Shown in pieces: positions 1 to 8,620 of a stretch of 45,062 nucleotides of DNA; the stretch's first letter is position 1; each line of letters begins with the position of its first letter. The stretch is from Oscillospiraceae bacterium. GTDB lineage: Bacteria; Bacillota; Clostridia; Oscillospirales; Ruminococcaceae. The notes under the pieces were generated by a model. It saw only the letters and a list, made by a program, of their open reading frames with translations. It had not been told where the DNA came from and ran no database searches. A program made the translations under genes and the position numbers. The DNA is taken from assembly GCA_029006135.1 (NCBI GenBank), contig JAQXGE010000075.1, positions 1 to 45,062 on the forward strand, read 5' to 3'.

Positions 1-1545
1 GCCGGTGGAGCCGTCAATGCTCATCCAGTCGCCCTCATGGAAGGTGTGGCCGTTGACGGTGATCACCTTGGCATCGTAGTCGATGGTGACATCGTTGTCG
101 TTGCCGCAGCCGGAGACACAGCAGGTGCCCATGCCGCGGGCAACAACAGCAGCGTGGCTGGTCATGCCGCCGCGCACGGTCAGGATGCCCTGAGAAACCT
201 GCATACCGACGATATCCTCGGGGCTGGTCTCAAGACGGACCAGGACGACTTTCTTCCAAGCATCGTCCTTAACCTTCTCCTCGGCGTCCTCAGCGGAGAA
301 CACAACGCGGCCGCAGGCAGATCCCGGAGAAGCAGCCAGGCCCTTGCCGATGGCTTCAGCAGCCTTCAGGGCAGCGGCGTCAAACTGGGGATGGAGCAGC
401 GTGTCGAGCTGCTTGGGCTCAACGCGCAGAACAGCGGTGCGCTCATCAATCACGCCCTCGTCAACGAGGTCGCAGGCAATCTGCAGAGCAGCCTGCGCGG
501 TGCGCTTGCCGTTACGGGTCTGGAGCATGAAGAGTTTGCCATCCTCGATGGTGAACTCCATGTCCTGCATATCCTTGTAGTAGCTCTCAAGGCGGTTGGC
601 GATCTCAACGAACTGGTCGTAGACCTCGGGCATTTCCTCATGCAGCTTGCTGATGGGGGAAGGCGTGCGGATACCGGCCACAACGTCCTCGCCCTGTGCA
701 TTGATGAGGTACTCGCCCATCAGTTCCTTCTTGCCGGTGGCGGGGTTGCGGGTGAACGCAACGCCGGTGCCGGAACGCATACCGGAGTTGCCGAACGCCA
801 TCTGCTGGACGTTGACGGCAGTGCCCCACTCGTAGGGGATCTCGTTCATCTTGCGGTAAACGTTGGCGCGAGGGTTATCCCAGGAGCGGAACACGGCCTT
901 GACAGCACCGATGAGCTGCTCTTTGGGGTCCTGCGGGAACTCGCTGCCCTGCTTCTCGAGGTAGATAGCCTTGAACTCGGCGACCAGTTCCTTCAGGTCA
1001 TCGGCATCCAGCTCGATATCCTGGGTGACACCCTTGCGGGCCTTCATGGCGTCGATGCGCTCCTCAAAGAAGCTCTTGCCCAGCTCCATGACGACATCAG
1101 AGTACATCTGGATGAAGCGGCGGTAGCAGTCGTAAGCGAAACGGGGGTTGGAGGTCTTTTTGGCAAGACCCTCAACAGCCTGGTCATTCAGACCAAGGTT
1201 CAGGATAGTATCCATCATGCCGGGCATGGACTGACGGGCACCGGAACGAACGGAAACCAGCAGGGGATTTTCGATGTCGCCGAACTTCTTGCCGGTCTGC
1301 TCCTCGAGAATGCCCATATACTTGAAGATGTCGGCCTTAATCTCATCGTTGATTTCACGGCCGTCCGCATAGTACTGGGTGCAGGCCTCGGTGGTGATGG
1401 TGAAGCCCTGAGGGACGGGCATACCGGCATGAGTCATCTCAGCCAGGCCGGCGCCCTTGCCGCCCAGAATGTTCTTCATGGTCGTCTGGTCGCCGCCGAA
1501 GGCGTCATGGCCTTCTTTGAACAGATAGAGAAACTTCTTGCTCAT
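1..1545 (-). CDS. ppdK: Pyruvate, phosphate dikinase, N-terminal 515 residues (3' end outside window)
   Basis: Interconverts pyruvate + ATP + Pi and PEP + AMP + PPi in the cytoplasm; anaerobes use it in PPi-linked glycolysis or gluconeogenesis. The reading frame is open from an ATG at 1545 (GGAGG just upstream) to the window edge, so about 515 of the usual ~875 residues are present. The N-terminus has the nucleotide-binding signature GGKGAGLAEM. The phosphohistidine motif GGMTSHAAVVARGMG puts the catalytic His near residue 464, close to His455 of the Clostridium symbiosum enzyme. The C-terminal PEP/pyruvate barrel lies beyond the edge. It has its own promoter, divergent from the glmU/pth group. 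PEP synthase was considered, but the N-terminus and motif spacing fit PPDK. Confidence 0.96.
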   Translation of the reverse strand, partial: MSKKFLYLFKEGHDAFGGDQTTMKNILGGKGAGLAEMTHAGMPVPQGFTITTEACTQYYADGREINDEIKADIFKYMGILEEQTGKKFGDIENPLLVSVRSGARQSMPGMMDTILNLGLNDQAVEGLAKKTSNPRFAYDCYRRFIQMYSDVVMELGKSFFEERIDAMKARKGVTQDIELDADDLKELVAEFKAIYLEKQGSEFPQDPKEQLIGAVKAVFRSWDNPRANVYRKMNEIPYEWGTAVNVQQMAFGNSGMRSGTGVAFTRNPATGKKELMGEYLINAQGEDVVAGIRTPSPISKLHEEMPEVYDQFVEIANRLESYYKDMQDMEFTIEDGKLFMLQTRNGKRTAQAALQIACDLVDEGVIDERTAVLRVEPKQLDTLLHPQFDAAALKAAEAIGKGLAASPGSACGRVVFSAEDAEEKVKDDAWKKVVLVRLETSPEDIVGMQVSQGILTVRGGMTSHAAVVARGMGTCCVSGCGNDNDVTIDYDAKVITVNGHTFHEGDWMSIDGSTG

Positions 1546-1615
1546 ACTTACCTCCAAATAAACGTTTCTTCCCGGTGTGCCTCGCACACCCCGCAAACAC
1601 ATTTCATTCATTTGC

Positions 1616-1651
1616 AGAGTCCATTATAACAGACTCTAACAGGAATTTCCA
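1616..1651 (-). promoter_or_regulatory. ppdK promoter with inverted repeat over the -10
   Basis: On the minus strand TATAAT (1623-1628) is preceded by an extended TGT and, 17 bases away, by TGGAAA (1646-1651), a weak -35. AGAGTC (1616-1621) and GACTCT (1632-1637) form a perfect 6-base inverted repeat centred on the -10, which is where a repressor would compete with polymerase. The match to a promoter is seen directly; the operator role is inferred. Confidence 0.55.
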
Positions 1652-1723
1652 GTGGATTGTTAAAAAAATAGTGAATGGAACTGACGAAAAATTCCCTATA
1701 TTTTACCACAAAACTCTTGCACT

Positions 1724-1750
1724 TTGACCAAAAATGAGGTAAATTATAAT
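1724..1750 (+). promoter_or_regulatory. Putative promoter for glmU-like gene and pth
   Basis: TTGACC (1724-1729) and TATAAT (1745-1750) are separated by 15 bases, shorter than the usual 17. They face the truncated glmU gene and are divergent from the ppdK promoter about 100 bases away. Confidence 0.45.
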
Positions 1751-1963
1751 GGGTGGAAAGTTCGGAAATTATTATATCCACCGCGCGCTTGGAGGGCAGC
1801 CGTGTTTGCGGCTTTACTCCCCGGGCAGGTGGTGTATTCCGTTTTTTGCGCCTCGATTTTGTCTGCCCCGGCGCGGTTTTGCCGGAAGGTATTCTAAAAA
1901 TTCAGCTGCTTTGTTCCCTTAACGGGAGGGGCGGCACACGGTTTTTGAACGGAGGCTTTTACC
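1751..1963 (+). other. About 210-base leader before the glmU-like gene
   Basis: If transcription starts just after the -10 at 1750, the leader is about 210 bases. It contains several short GC-rich inverted repeats, such as AGCCG/CGGCT near 1797-1813 and CCGGC/GCCGG near 1867-1885. The long open frame across it starts poorly and overlaps the next gene, so it is not called. It matches no riboswitch class I recognise; in particular the glmS ribozyme core is absent. Confidence 0.35.
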
Positions 1964-2698
1964 ATGTCCAGTGCCAAGGAAAACTATCTGGCCGCCAAAG
2001 CGGCTTTTGCTGATACCTTTAATAAGCACCTTGAAAACGGTGTGGAATTCATCAGCGACAACGTGTACATTGATCCCGAGGTTGAGATTGCGCCCGGCGC
2101 AGTGATCCTGCCCGGCTGTATTCTGCGCGGCAAAACGGTCATCGGGGAGCGGTGCGTCATCGGTCCCAACACTCTGCTGGAAAACACCGTGGTGGAGGCG
2201 GGCAGCACCGTCAACGCCAGCCAGTGCTATGACAGCCATCTTGGCCCGGACAACCGCATTGGGCCTTTCACCCATGTCCGCACCGGCACTGTGACGGATG
2301 CGGGGGTGCATCTAGGCGCTTATGTGGAGACCAAGAACGCCAACTTTGCCGAGGGCAACACGGTGAGCCACCTGACCTACATCGGCGATGCGGACGTTGG
2401 CAAGTACTGCAACTTCGGCTGCGGCACCGTGACCTGCAACTATGACGGCGAGGGCAAGTACCGCACCACCATCGGGGATTACGCATTCATCGGCTGCAAC
2501 ACCAACCTGGTCGCGCCGGTCCGGGTGGGCGACCGCGCCTTTACGGCGGCAGGTTCCACCATCAGCCATGATGTGCCGGACGGCGCACTCGGCATTGAGC
2601 GCGCCAAGCAGGGCGAAGTGACGGGCTGGGGCGACAAAAAACTGGAAAAGTATGTCGCCAAAAAGGAAAAGCTGGAAGCCGAGCGGCACAACGACTGA
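1964..2698 (+). CDS. GlmU-type acetyltransferase domain (left-handed beta-helix), no uridylyltransferase half
   Basis: This 244-residue protein matches only the C-terminal half of bifunctional GlmU, which acetylates glucosamine-1-phosphate using acetyl-CoA for cell-wall precursor synthesis. Hexapeptide repeats run from about residue 35 to 205. Key residues align with E. coli GlmU at exact spacing: R106 (R333), K124 (K351), H136 (catalytic H363), Y139 (Y366), N150 (N377) and K165 (K392). The N-terminal nucleotidyltransferase domain, about 225 residues with the GTRM-type loop, is absent, and the upstream DNA does not encode it. The start at 1964 follows GGAGG. A lysine/glutamate-rich tail follows residue 224. 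It is probably co-transcribed with pth. GlcNAc-1-P acetylation is likely; another amino-sugar substrate is possible. Confidence 0.85.
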   Translation: MSSAKENYLAAKAAFADTFNKHLENGVEFISDNVYIDPEVEIAPGAVILPGCILRGKTVIGERCVIGPNTLLENTVVEAGSTVNASQCYDSHLGPDNRIGPFTHVRTGTVTDAGVHLGAYVETKNANFAEGNTVSHLTYIGDADVGKYCNFGCGTVTCNYDGEGKYRTTIGDYAFIGCNTNLVAPVRVGDRAFTAAGSTISHDVPDGALGIERAKQGEVTGWGDKKLEKYVAKKEKLEAERHND

Positions 2699-2734
2699 AT
2701 CGAATTGTGAATCGAATTGAGGGAACAGGAACGT

Positions 2735-3328
2735 ATGGGTATTTTTTCCGCTGCTTCGGGTGCAGACTGGCTGATTGCCGGTCTGGGCAATCCGGAGCCG
2801 AAATATGACGGCACACGCCACAACACGGGTTTTGCGGCACTGGACTATCTTGCAAAAAGCTGGTCCTGTGAGCTGAACCGCTCCAAATGGCAGGGGCTTT
2901 ACGGCATTGCAACGGTGGGCGAACACCGCGTGATGCTGCTCAAGCCTTTGACTTATATGAATCTTTCGGGTCAGAGCATCGCACCGGCGGCCGCTTTTTA
3001 CAAGCTGCCCAGAACGCACATCATCGTGCTCTGCGATGACATTGCTCAGCAGCCCGGCCACATCCGCATCCGGCCTTCCGGCTCGGCGGGCGGTCACAAC
3101 GGGCTGAAAAGCATTATCTCCTCCACCGGCGGAGAGGACTTTGTGCGCGTCCGCATCGGTGTGGGCGCCAAGCCTCGTCCTGACTATGACCTGGCCGACT
3201 GGGTTTTGGGCAAGTTCCCCGCCGAGGATGCCAAGCTGCTTGCCGACCGCCTGCCCGATGTTGAAGGTGCCTGCCGTCTCATCATGGATGGCCGACTGTC
3301 CGAGGCGCAGAACCGCTATAACCACTGA
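2735..3328 (+). CDS. pth: Peptidyl-tRNA hydrolase
   Basis: Cytoplasmic esterase that releases tRNA from peptidyl-tRNAs that dropped off the ribosome. The 197-residue product has the family motifs in order: GLGNP (N19), TRHNTGF (catalytic H29), the KPLTYMN segment, LCDD (catalytic-acid Asp) and GSAGGHNGLKSI, then the usual DYVL-like helix near the C-terminus. The ATG at 2735 is chosen, with GAGGGA ten bases upstream; an in-frame TTG at 2717 is a weaker alternative. About ten extra residues precede the first strand. It lies 36 bases after the glmU-like gene. In many Firmicutes pth is followed by mfd, but here an inverted gene intervenes. Confidence 0.96.
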   Translation: MGIFSAASGADWLIAGLGNPEPKYDGTRHNTGFAALDYLAKSWSCELNRSKWQGLYGIATVGEHRVMLLKPLTYMNLSGQSIAPAAAFYKLPRTHIIVLCDDIAQQPGHIRIRPSGSAGGHNGLKSIISSTGGEDFVRVRIGVGAKPRPDYDLADWVLGKFPAEDAKLLADRLPDVEGACRLIMDGRLSEAQNRYNH

Positions 3329-3342
3329 GGATATTTTTCTAT

Positions 3343-3379
3343 AAAAAATTGCCGGGGCAGGCATTGAGCCTATCCCGGC
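3343..3379 (-). terminator. Intrinsic terminator of the acyltransferase gene
   Basis: GCCGGG (3351-3356) and CCCGGC (3374-3379) pair, with a smaller inner GGC/GCC stem. Read leftward, the hairpin is followed by AATTTTTT (3350-3343). Read rightward there is no U-tract, so it serves the minus-strand gene and is at best a weak stop for pth. Confidence 0.7.
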
Positions 3380-3392
3380 GTTTAGGGGACTG

Positions 3393-4397
3393 TCAAGTTC
3401 TGTTCTTGCCGACAAACAGGTGCTCATAGCGCTCAATCACCAGCGCATAGAGAAGGTAGCAGATTGCCGCCACCGCCACAAAAAGTGCAGCCAACCCGCC
3501 CCAGCCCTGCCAGGCCGGAAGAAGTTCCAGCACCATAGGATGTGCCAGATACAGCCAGAAGCTGCCGGCACTGAAAAAGTTCAGCAGTTTTCTGCCCTTT
3601 TCCGGTATTTCCTTTGGCGGGTACTGAGCTGCAAGCAGAACCAGCACGGCAAAGACACATTCATACGCACAGCGTTCAAACCCGAACACAGCCGCCAAAA
3701 GCAGGCAGAACGCGCCAAAAACAAACTGGCGGTTTTCCCGCACAGCCGCCAAAACCGCCATGCCAAAGACAAAGCAATAGATGGTCATCAGCGGTGTCTG
3801 GGCACTGAACTGGCTGATATGCGCCTCCTCCGGCCAGCCGGACAGGTACGATTCAATTCTTTGCCCAAGCAGCCCCTTGCCTGCCAGGCAGACCAGCAGG
3901 ACGGCCATCGCATTCCGGAAGCGGCGGCACACCTTATAAAGCAGCGGCGCAATGAGGTAAAAGAACGCGAACGCGCTCATGGTCCACAGCACATTGCGGT
4001 TGTTCCAGAGGCTCCAGTCCTCACTGGGTATCCACATTTGCAGGAAGAAGAAATAGCGCAGATACCGCGGCCCGCACGGGCCGGAAAACACCTCGGCGGC
4101 AGGCATCCCGGATGCAAGGCAGCGCAGTGCATCAAACACCCAGCGCAGCACAAGCACCAGCCAGTACAGCGGCAGGATTCGCTGTACACGCCGCTTATAA
4201 TAGGTCACGGGATCTCCGTTGTGCTCAAGGCTCACGGCGGTAAGATAGCCGCTCAAAATAAAAAACAGTTCCACGCCCCGCGCGCCCACGGCGGCTGCCT
4301 CCCCAAGGCCAGCCTTCTGCCCCACATGGACGCCAAGCACCATGGCGGCCGCCAAAATACGGAGCAGATCCATGGCGGGATTTTTTTGTCGGACCAT
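3393..4397 (-). CDS. Acyltransferase 3 family membrane protein (OafA/YrhL-like)
   Basis: Predicted integral membrane O-acyltransferase that would transfer acetyl or similar groups to a cell-surface glycan; the substrate is unknown. The 334-residue protein starts DLLRILAAAMVLGVH with the conserved His (H24), then ELFFILSGYL and YYKRRVQRILPLYW, all hallmarks of the family. About ten hydrophobic segments follow and there is no C-terminal SGNH domain. The ATG at 4397 has GGGGA seven bases upstream; a start 21 codons earlier lacks a ribosome site. It is transcribed against its neighbours, has its own terminator, and splits the conserved pth-mfd pair, which suggests later insertion. Confidence 0.88.
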   Translation of the reverse strand: MVRQKNPAMDLLRILAAAMVLGVHVGQKAGLGEAAAVGARGVELFFILSGYLTAVSLEHNGDPVTYYKRRVQRILPLYWLVLVLRWVFDALRCLASGMPAAEVFSGPCGPRYLRYFFFLQMWIPSEDWSLWNNRNVLWTMSAFAFFYLIAPLLYKVCRRFRNAMAVLLVCLAGKGLLGQRIESYLSGWPEEAHISQFSAQTPLMTIYCFVFGMAVLAAVRENRQFVFGAFCLLLAAVFGFERCAYECVFAVLVLLAAQYPPKEIPEKGRKLLNFFSAGSFWLYLAHPMVLELLPAWQGWGGLAALFVAVAAICYLLYALVIERYEHLFVGKNRT

Positions 4398-4478
4398 TGA
4401 ACGGTCCCCTTTCTCTTTATCTTTCCGTTTCAGTATAGCACGCAGCGCCTTTGCGCACAAGGGTGACAGGGAGAGATC

Positions 4479-7400
4479 ATGTTCGATTCACTTTTTACCG
4501 CAACAGCGGAATATAAACGTCTGACGAATGCGCTTTCGGGCAAAGGAGCCTGTGCCCTTTTTGGCCTGCCCGCGTCAGGGCGGGCGGCGATCTATGCGGC
4601 GCTGTGCCGCACGATGGACAAGCCGCTCTGCATCGTCACCCCCGGCGAGGCGGAAGCCACCCGGTTTGCGGCGGACCTCAACACATTTGGGATTGCAGCG
4701 GACGTGTTCCCGGCGCGCGACTATGTTCTGCGCCCCATCGAGGGCGCATCGCGGGAATACGAGTACCGCCGTCTGGCTGTGCTGGGCAGTCTTGTGGGCG
4801 GGCGGCTCAAAGCCGTCTGCGTCCCGGCCGAGGCGTTCAGCCAGTACACAGTCCCGCGGGAAGATTTCTGTGCCGGGACCCGCACAATTCATCCCGGGGA
4901 CGAAATCCCGCGCGAGGAACTTCTTGACCTTTTGTTCCGCGCCGGCTATGCCCGCCGTGCGCAGGTGGACGGACCGGGTCAGTTTTCGGTCCGCGGCGAC
5001 ATTGTAGATATCTATGCGCCCGACATGGCCGCTCCCGTCCGTATGGAGTTCTGGGGCGATGAAGTGGACAGCCTGAACACTTTTGACCTGTCCACCCAGC
5101 GGCGCGAGGACCCGGTGGAAAAGCTCTATGTCAGCCCTGCGCGGGAGGTGCTTCTCGGCTCCCCTGCTGCCGCGGCGGAACTCCTGCGCAGCTTTGCCGC
5201 CAAGCAGCGCGGCAAAAAGAAAACCGCCCTCACAGCCTGCATGGCATCCGACCTGGACCTGCTTGACGGCGGCGCCATGCCGGTCAATGCCGACCGATAC
5301 CTGGCCGTGCGCTACCCGAAGCCCGCGACCATCCTTGACTATTTTGACGACCCTCTCCTCATTGCGGAGGAGCCGGCTTCCATCCGGGAAGCGGACCGCG
5401 CAGCCGCCTACCGCCGCGGTGAGGAGCTGAAAGCCCTGATGGAGGAGGGCATTCTCTGCGCCGGGCTGGAAAAGCTGTATGCGGAACCGGGGTATCTTTG
5501 GACCCAAACCGGGCAGTACCGCACAATCTGTGCCGAAAACTTTGCCCGCAGTATGCCGGACCAGCCCCTCAAGGACATTATCAACGCCCCCGCCCACACA
5601 CTGCCCGCCTGGAACGGTGAGACCGCCGCGCTTTTGGAGGATTTGAAGCCGCTTTGTGACGGCGGGTATACCGTCACACTGTTAGCGGGCACCGACCGCG
5701 CCGCGGCGGGACTCTGCCGCGATTTGCGGGACAAAGGCCTGACCGTGACCAATGACCCTGCGGCGCCCGCCGCGCCGGGGCTTGTTCAGATTCTGCCGGG
5801 GCACCTCTCGGCCGGATGCCAGTTTCCCTTTGCGCGCTATGCCGTGCTGACGGGGCGGGCTTTTGGCGAGAGCGTCAGCCGCAAAAAGGCCCACAAGAAA
5901 AACAAGGATGCGCTCAACAGCCTGACCGAGATCACGCCCGGCGATTTGGTGGTGCACCAGAACCACGGCATCGGACGGTATGCGGGGATCCAGCGGATGG
6001 CTGTGCAGGGCGTTACCAAGGATTATCTGCGCATTGAGTATGACAAAAAGGACGTGCTCTATGTTCCCGTCACCCAGCTTGACCTTCTGTCCCGCTACAC
6101 GGCCCCCGGCGATTCCGACAACGTCAAGCTGAGCCGTCTGGGCGGTGCCGAATGGACAAAGACCCGCCGCAAAGTCAAGGCCGCCACCGAGGCGATGGCG
6201 AAGGAACTGATTGAGCTGTATGCCCGGCGCAAGCAGGCGCCCGGCTATGCATTCCCGCCGGATGACACATGGCAGAACGATTTTGAGCAGCGGTTCCCCT
6301 ATGAGGAGACCGCTGACCAGCTGACGGCCGCCGCCGAAATCAAGCACGACATGGAACAGCCCTGGCCGATGGACCGGCTGCTCTGCGGCGATGTGGGCGT
6401 TGGCAAAACCGAGGTTGCCCTGCGCGCGGCTTTCAAGTGCGTGATGGGCGGCAAGCAGTGTGCAATTCTGGCCCCGACCACCATCCTGGCGTGGCAGCAC
6501 TTCAACACCGCCACGGCGCGGATGGAGGCGTTTCCCATCCGCATCGGGCTGCTCTCCCGCTACCGCAGTGCGCGGGAACAGAAGGAGACCTTACGCGGGC
6601 TGAAGGACGGCACCGTGGATATTGTGGTCGGAACCCACCGGCTGCTCTCGGATGATGTAAAGTTCCGCGATTTGGGGCTTGTCATCATTGACGAGGAGCA
6701 GCGGTTCGGCGTGCGCCACAAGGAAAAACTCAAAGAGAATTTCATCGGCGTGGATATGCTGACGCTGAGCGCCACGCCGATTCCCCGCACGCTCAACATG
6801 GCGCTTTCCGGCATCCGGGACATGAGCACCATCGAGCAGCCGCCCTTTGAGCGTCAGCCCATTGAAACCTATGTGCTGGAATACGATGACGGCATTGTGG
6901 CCGAGGCCATCCGGCGCGAACTTGGGCGCGGCGGTCAGGTCTATTACCTGCACAACCGTGTGGAAACCATCGAGCAGTGTGCCGCAAAGGTCGGCAAACT
7001 CGTTCCAGGCGCGCGGGTTGGCATTGCCCACGGCAAAATGAGCGAGGAACAGATTTCCTCTGTCTGGCAGCAGCTTTTGGACAATGAGATTGATGTTCTT
7101 GTCTGCACGACCCTCATTGAGACAGGCGTGGACGTCCGCAACTGCAACACGCTCATCATTGAAAACGCTGACCGAATGGGCCTTTCCCAGCTTTATCAGA
7201 TCCGCGGCCGGGTGGGACGTTCCAACCGCAAGGCCTACGCTTACTTCACGTTCCAGCGCGATAAAGTTCTGACCGAGATTGCCTCCAAGCGGCTTTCCGC
7301 CATTCGGGAGTTCACGAGTTTCGGTTCAGGGTTCCGCATTGCAATGCGCGACCTTCAGATTCGCGGTGCAGGCAGTCTTTTGGGGCACAGCCAGCACGGG

Positions 7401-7922
7401 CACATGGAGGCAGTCGGCTACGAATTGTATGTGAAGATGCTCAATCAGGCGATTGCGGCGGCCAAAGGTGAACCGCCCGCGCCGGACAAGAGCGATTGTC
7501 TGGTGGACATTACGGTGGACGCCTATCTGCCCGAGGAATACATTCCGGACGCACCGGGGCGCATCGAGGCATACAAGCGCATTGCGGCCATCACGAACCG
7601 CGAGGACGCCGAGGATGTGCTGGACGAACTCATCGACCGCTACGGCGACCCGCCGCGCAGCGTGCAGGGCCTTGTGGACATTTCGCTTGTCCGCGTGACG
7701 GCGGCGCGCGCCGGCGTGGACGAGATTGTGCAGAAGGGCGAAAACCTCATCCTCTACTCCAACGTCATAGGACCGCGTCAGCTCACCGCGCTCATGGATG
7801 CCATGCCGCACCGCGTGCTGTTTAACGCCGTGGCAAGGCCGTATATCAGCCTTCATGTTCTGCGCGGGGAGGACCCGCTCGTCATCCTGCGCGATGCCGT
7901 TGCGCTCCTGCCGGGCGCATGA
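4479..7922 (+). CDS. mfd: Transcription-repair coupling factor
   Basis: ATP-dependent translocase that removes RNA polymerase stalled at DNA lesions and recruits UvrA/UvrB. The 1147-residue length is typical. Order: UvrB-like N-terminal region (about 1-330), divergent D3, the RNA-polymerase-interaction module (GDLVVHQNHGIGRYAG, about 484-500), then SF2 helicase domains with Walker A GDVGVGKTE near residue 640, DEEQ near 737, SATPIPRTL, and the TRG-like LQIRGAGSLLG segment, and finally the C-terminal D7 domain. The ATG at 4479 follows GGGAGAG. Its promoter is not obvious; it may lie inside the divergent acyltransferase gene or come from read-through. Confidence 0.98.
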   Translation: MFDSLFTATAEYKRLTNALSGKGACALFGLPASGRAAIYAALCRTMDKPLCIVTPGEAEATRFAADLNTFGIAADVFPARDYVLRPIEGASREYEYRRLAVLGSLVGGRLKAVCVPAEAFSQYTVPREDFCAGTRTIHPGDEIPREELLDLLFRAGYARRAQVDGPGQFSVRGDIVDIYAPDMAAPVRMEFWGDEVDSLNTFDLSTQRREDPVEKLYVSPAREVLLGSPAAAAELLRSFAAKQRGKKKTALTACMASDLDLLDGGAMPVNADRYLAVRYPKPATILDYFDDPLLIAEEPASIREADRAAAYRRGEELKALMEEGILCAGLEKLYAEPGYLWTQTGQYRTICAENFARSMPDQPLKDIINAPAHTLPAWNGETAALLEDLKPLCDGGYTVTLLAGTDRAAAGLCRDLRDKGLTVTNDPAAPAAPGLVQILPGHLSAGCQFPFARYAVLTGRAFGESVSRKKAHKKNKDALNSLTEITPGDLVVHQNHGIGRYAGIQRMAVQGVTKDYLRIEYDKKDVLYVPVTQLDLLSRYTAPGDSDNVKLSRLGGAEWTKTRRKVKAATEAMAKELIELYARRKQAPGYAFPPDDTWQNDFEQRFPYEETADQLTAAAEIKHDMEQPWPMDRLLCGDVGVGKTEVALRAAFKCVMGGKQCAILAPTTILAWQHFNTATARMEAFPIRIGLLSRYRSAREQKETLRGLKDGTVDIVVGTHRLLSDDVKFRDLGLVIIDEEQRFGVRHKEKLKENFIGVDMLTLSATPIPRTLNMALSGIRDMSTIEQPPFERQPIETYVLEYDDGIVAEAIRRELGRGGQVYYLHNRVETIEQCAAKVGKLVPGARVGIAHGKMSEEQISSVWQQLLDNEIDVLVCTTLIETGVDVRNCNTLIIENADRMGLSQLYQIRGRVGRSNRKAYAYFTFQRDKVLTEIASKRLSAIREFTSFGSGFRIAMRDLQIRGAGSLLGHSQHGHMEAVGYELYVKMLNQAIAAAKGEPPAPDKSDCLVDITVDAYLPEEYIPDAPGRIEAYKRIAAITNREDAEDVLDELIDRYGDPPRSVQGLVDISLVRVTAARAGVDEIVQKGENLILYSNVIGPRQLTALMDAMPHRVLFNAVARPYISLHVLRGEDPLVILRDAVALLPGA

Positions 7923-7981
7923 GTACCCGCCGGGATACAGCCGAACCGCATTCGTCTTCCAAACAAAAGAACAGACAAAAT

Positions 7982-8017
7982 GACCGGGCGCCCGCGGAAA
8001 TCCGCGGGCGCCCGGTC
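7982..8017. terminator. Convergent hairpin between mfd and the redoxin gene
   Basis: A perfect 17-base inverted repeat (7982-7998 with 8001-8017) with a two-base gap lies between convergent genes. Leftward it is followed by ATTTTGTCTG, a modest U-tract; rightward it has no U-run. It probably ends the minus-strand operon and may also stop mfd transcripts. Confidence 0.65.
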
Positions 8018-8057
8018 CGGCATATGGGAGGTCAGGAGAGAACAATTCTTAATACAC

Positions 8058-8618
8058 TCAGTTCATCAAATCAGCAAGAGCCTGCGCATCCGGCACATCG
8101 CCGGCGCTCTTGCCGTAATGAGCGTAGCGGATGAGACATTTCTCATCCATCACAAAGGCTGCGGGGAGCTGAAGCTCATCCCCTTCATAGTCGCCATGCT
8201 TGATGCCGGCGGCTGTCGCTTTGGCGATTTTTGCCATGGTTTTGGCATCCGCCATCTTGACCATGGACTCAGCCGGTTTAATGCTGAAACGGTGATAAAG
8301 TGCTTCGGTCGGGTCACAGACGATAGCAAACGGCAGATCGTCCGGGGTCATCTGCTGGGCAAGTTTATCGGGGTCAGACTGCAAGACAACCAGCGCCTGA
8401 CCGCCCTTATCAGTGATGCGGTCATATTGCTGTGCCAGGCGCTGAATATCATACTGGCAGAGCGTACAGCCATAATAGCGCAGGAAAAGCACCGCAGTCC
8501 ACTTTGCCTGCTTGGCAGTCTGAGCAATCGAGACATCCTTGGCAAAAGGCGTGTCGTAGTGGAAGTCCGGCATTGTATCGCCGGCTGCCAGAACACAGGG
8601 CTGGACTTCGTTCCCCAT
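8058..8618 (-). CDS. AhpC/TSA-type thioredoxin-fold protein (peroxiredoxin-like)
   Basis: The 186-residue protein has a redoxin layout: LAAGDTMPDF near the N-terminus, TAVLFLRYYGCTLCQYD with a CxxC pair (C51, C54), then a strand giving VVLQSD and a late AAFVMDEKCLIRY. Peroxiredoxins usually carry PxxxT/SxxC, so this CTLC version looks more like a thiol-disulfide or unassigned redoxin. The ATG at 8618 is used with GGAGA 12 bases upstream; a GTG at 8630 would overlap the preceding stop and abut the SD. It begins two bases after the MalY-like gene ends, so it is surely co-transcribed. It may protect against peroxide or sulfide stress, which is inference. Confidence 0.75.
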   Translation of the reverse strand: MGNEVQPCVLAAGDTMPDFHYDTPFAKDVSIAQTAKQAKWTAVLFLRYYGCTLCQYDIQRLAQQYDRITDKGGQALVVLQSDPDKLAQQMTPDDLPFAIVCDPTEALYHRFSIKPAESMVKMADAKTMAKIAKATAAGIKHGDYEGDELQLPAAFVMDEKCLIRYAHYGKSAGDVPDAQALADLMN

Positions 8619-8620
8619 TT

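Noticed and set aside
37-1629. A 530-codon plus-strand open frame over ppdK
   Set aside because: It is the antisense of the PPDK gene, whose motifs are unmistakable.
1753-2013. An 86-residue ORF in the glmU leader
   Set aside because: It overlaps the glmU-like gene start in another frame, has no SD, and no recognised motif.
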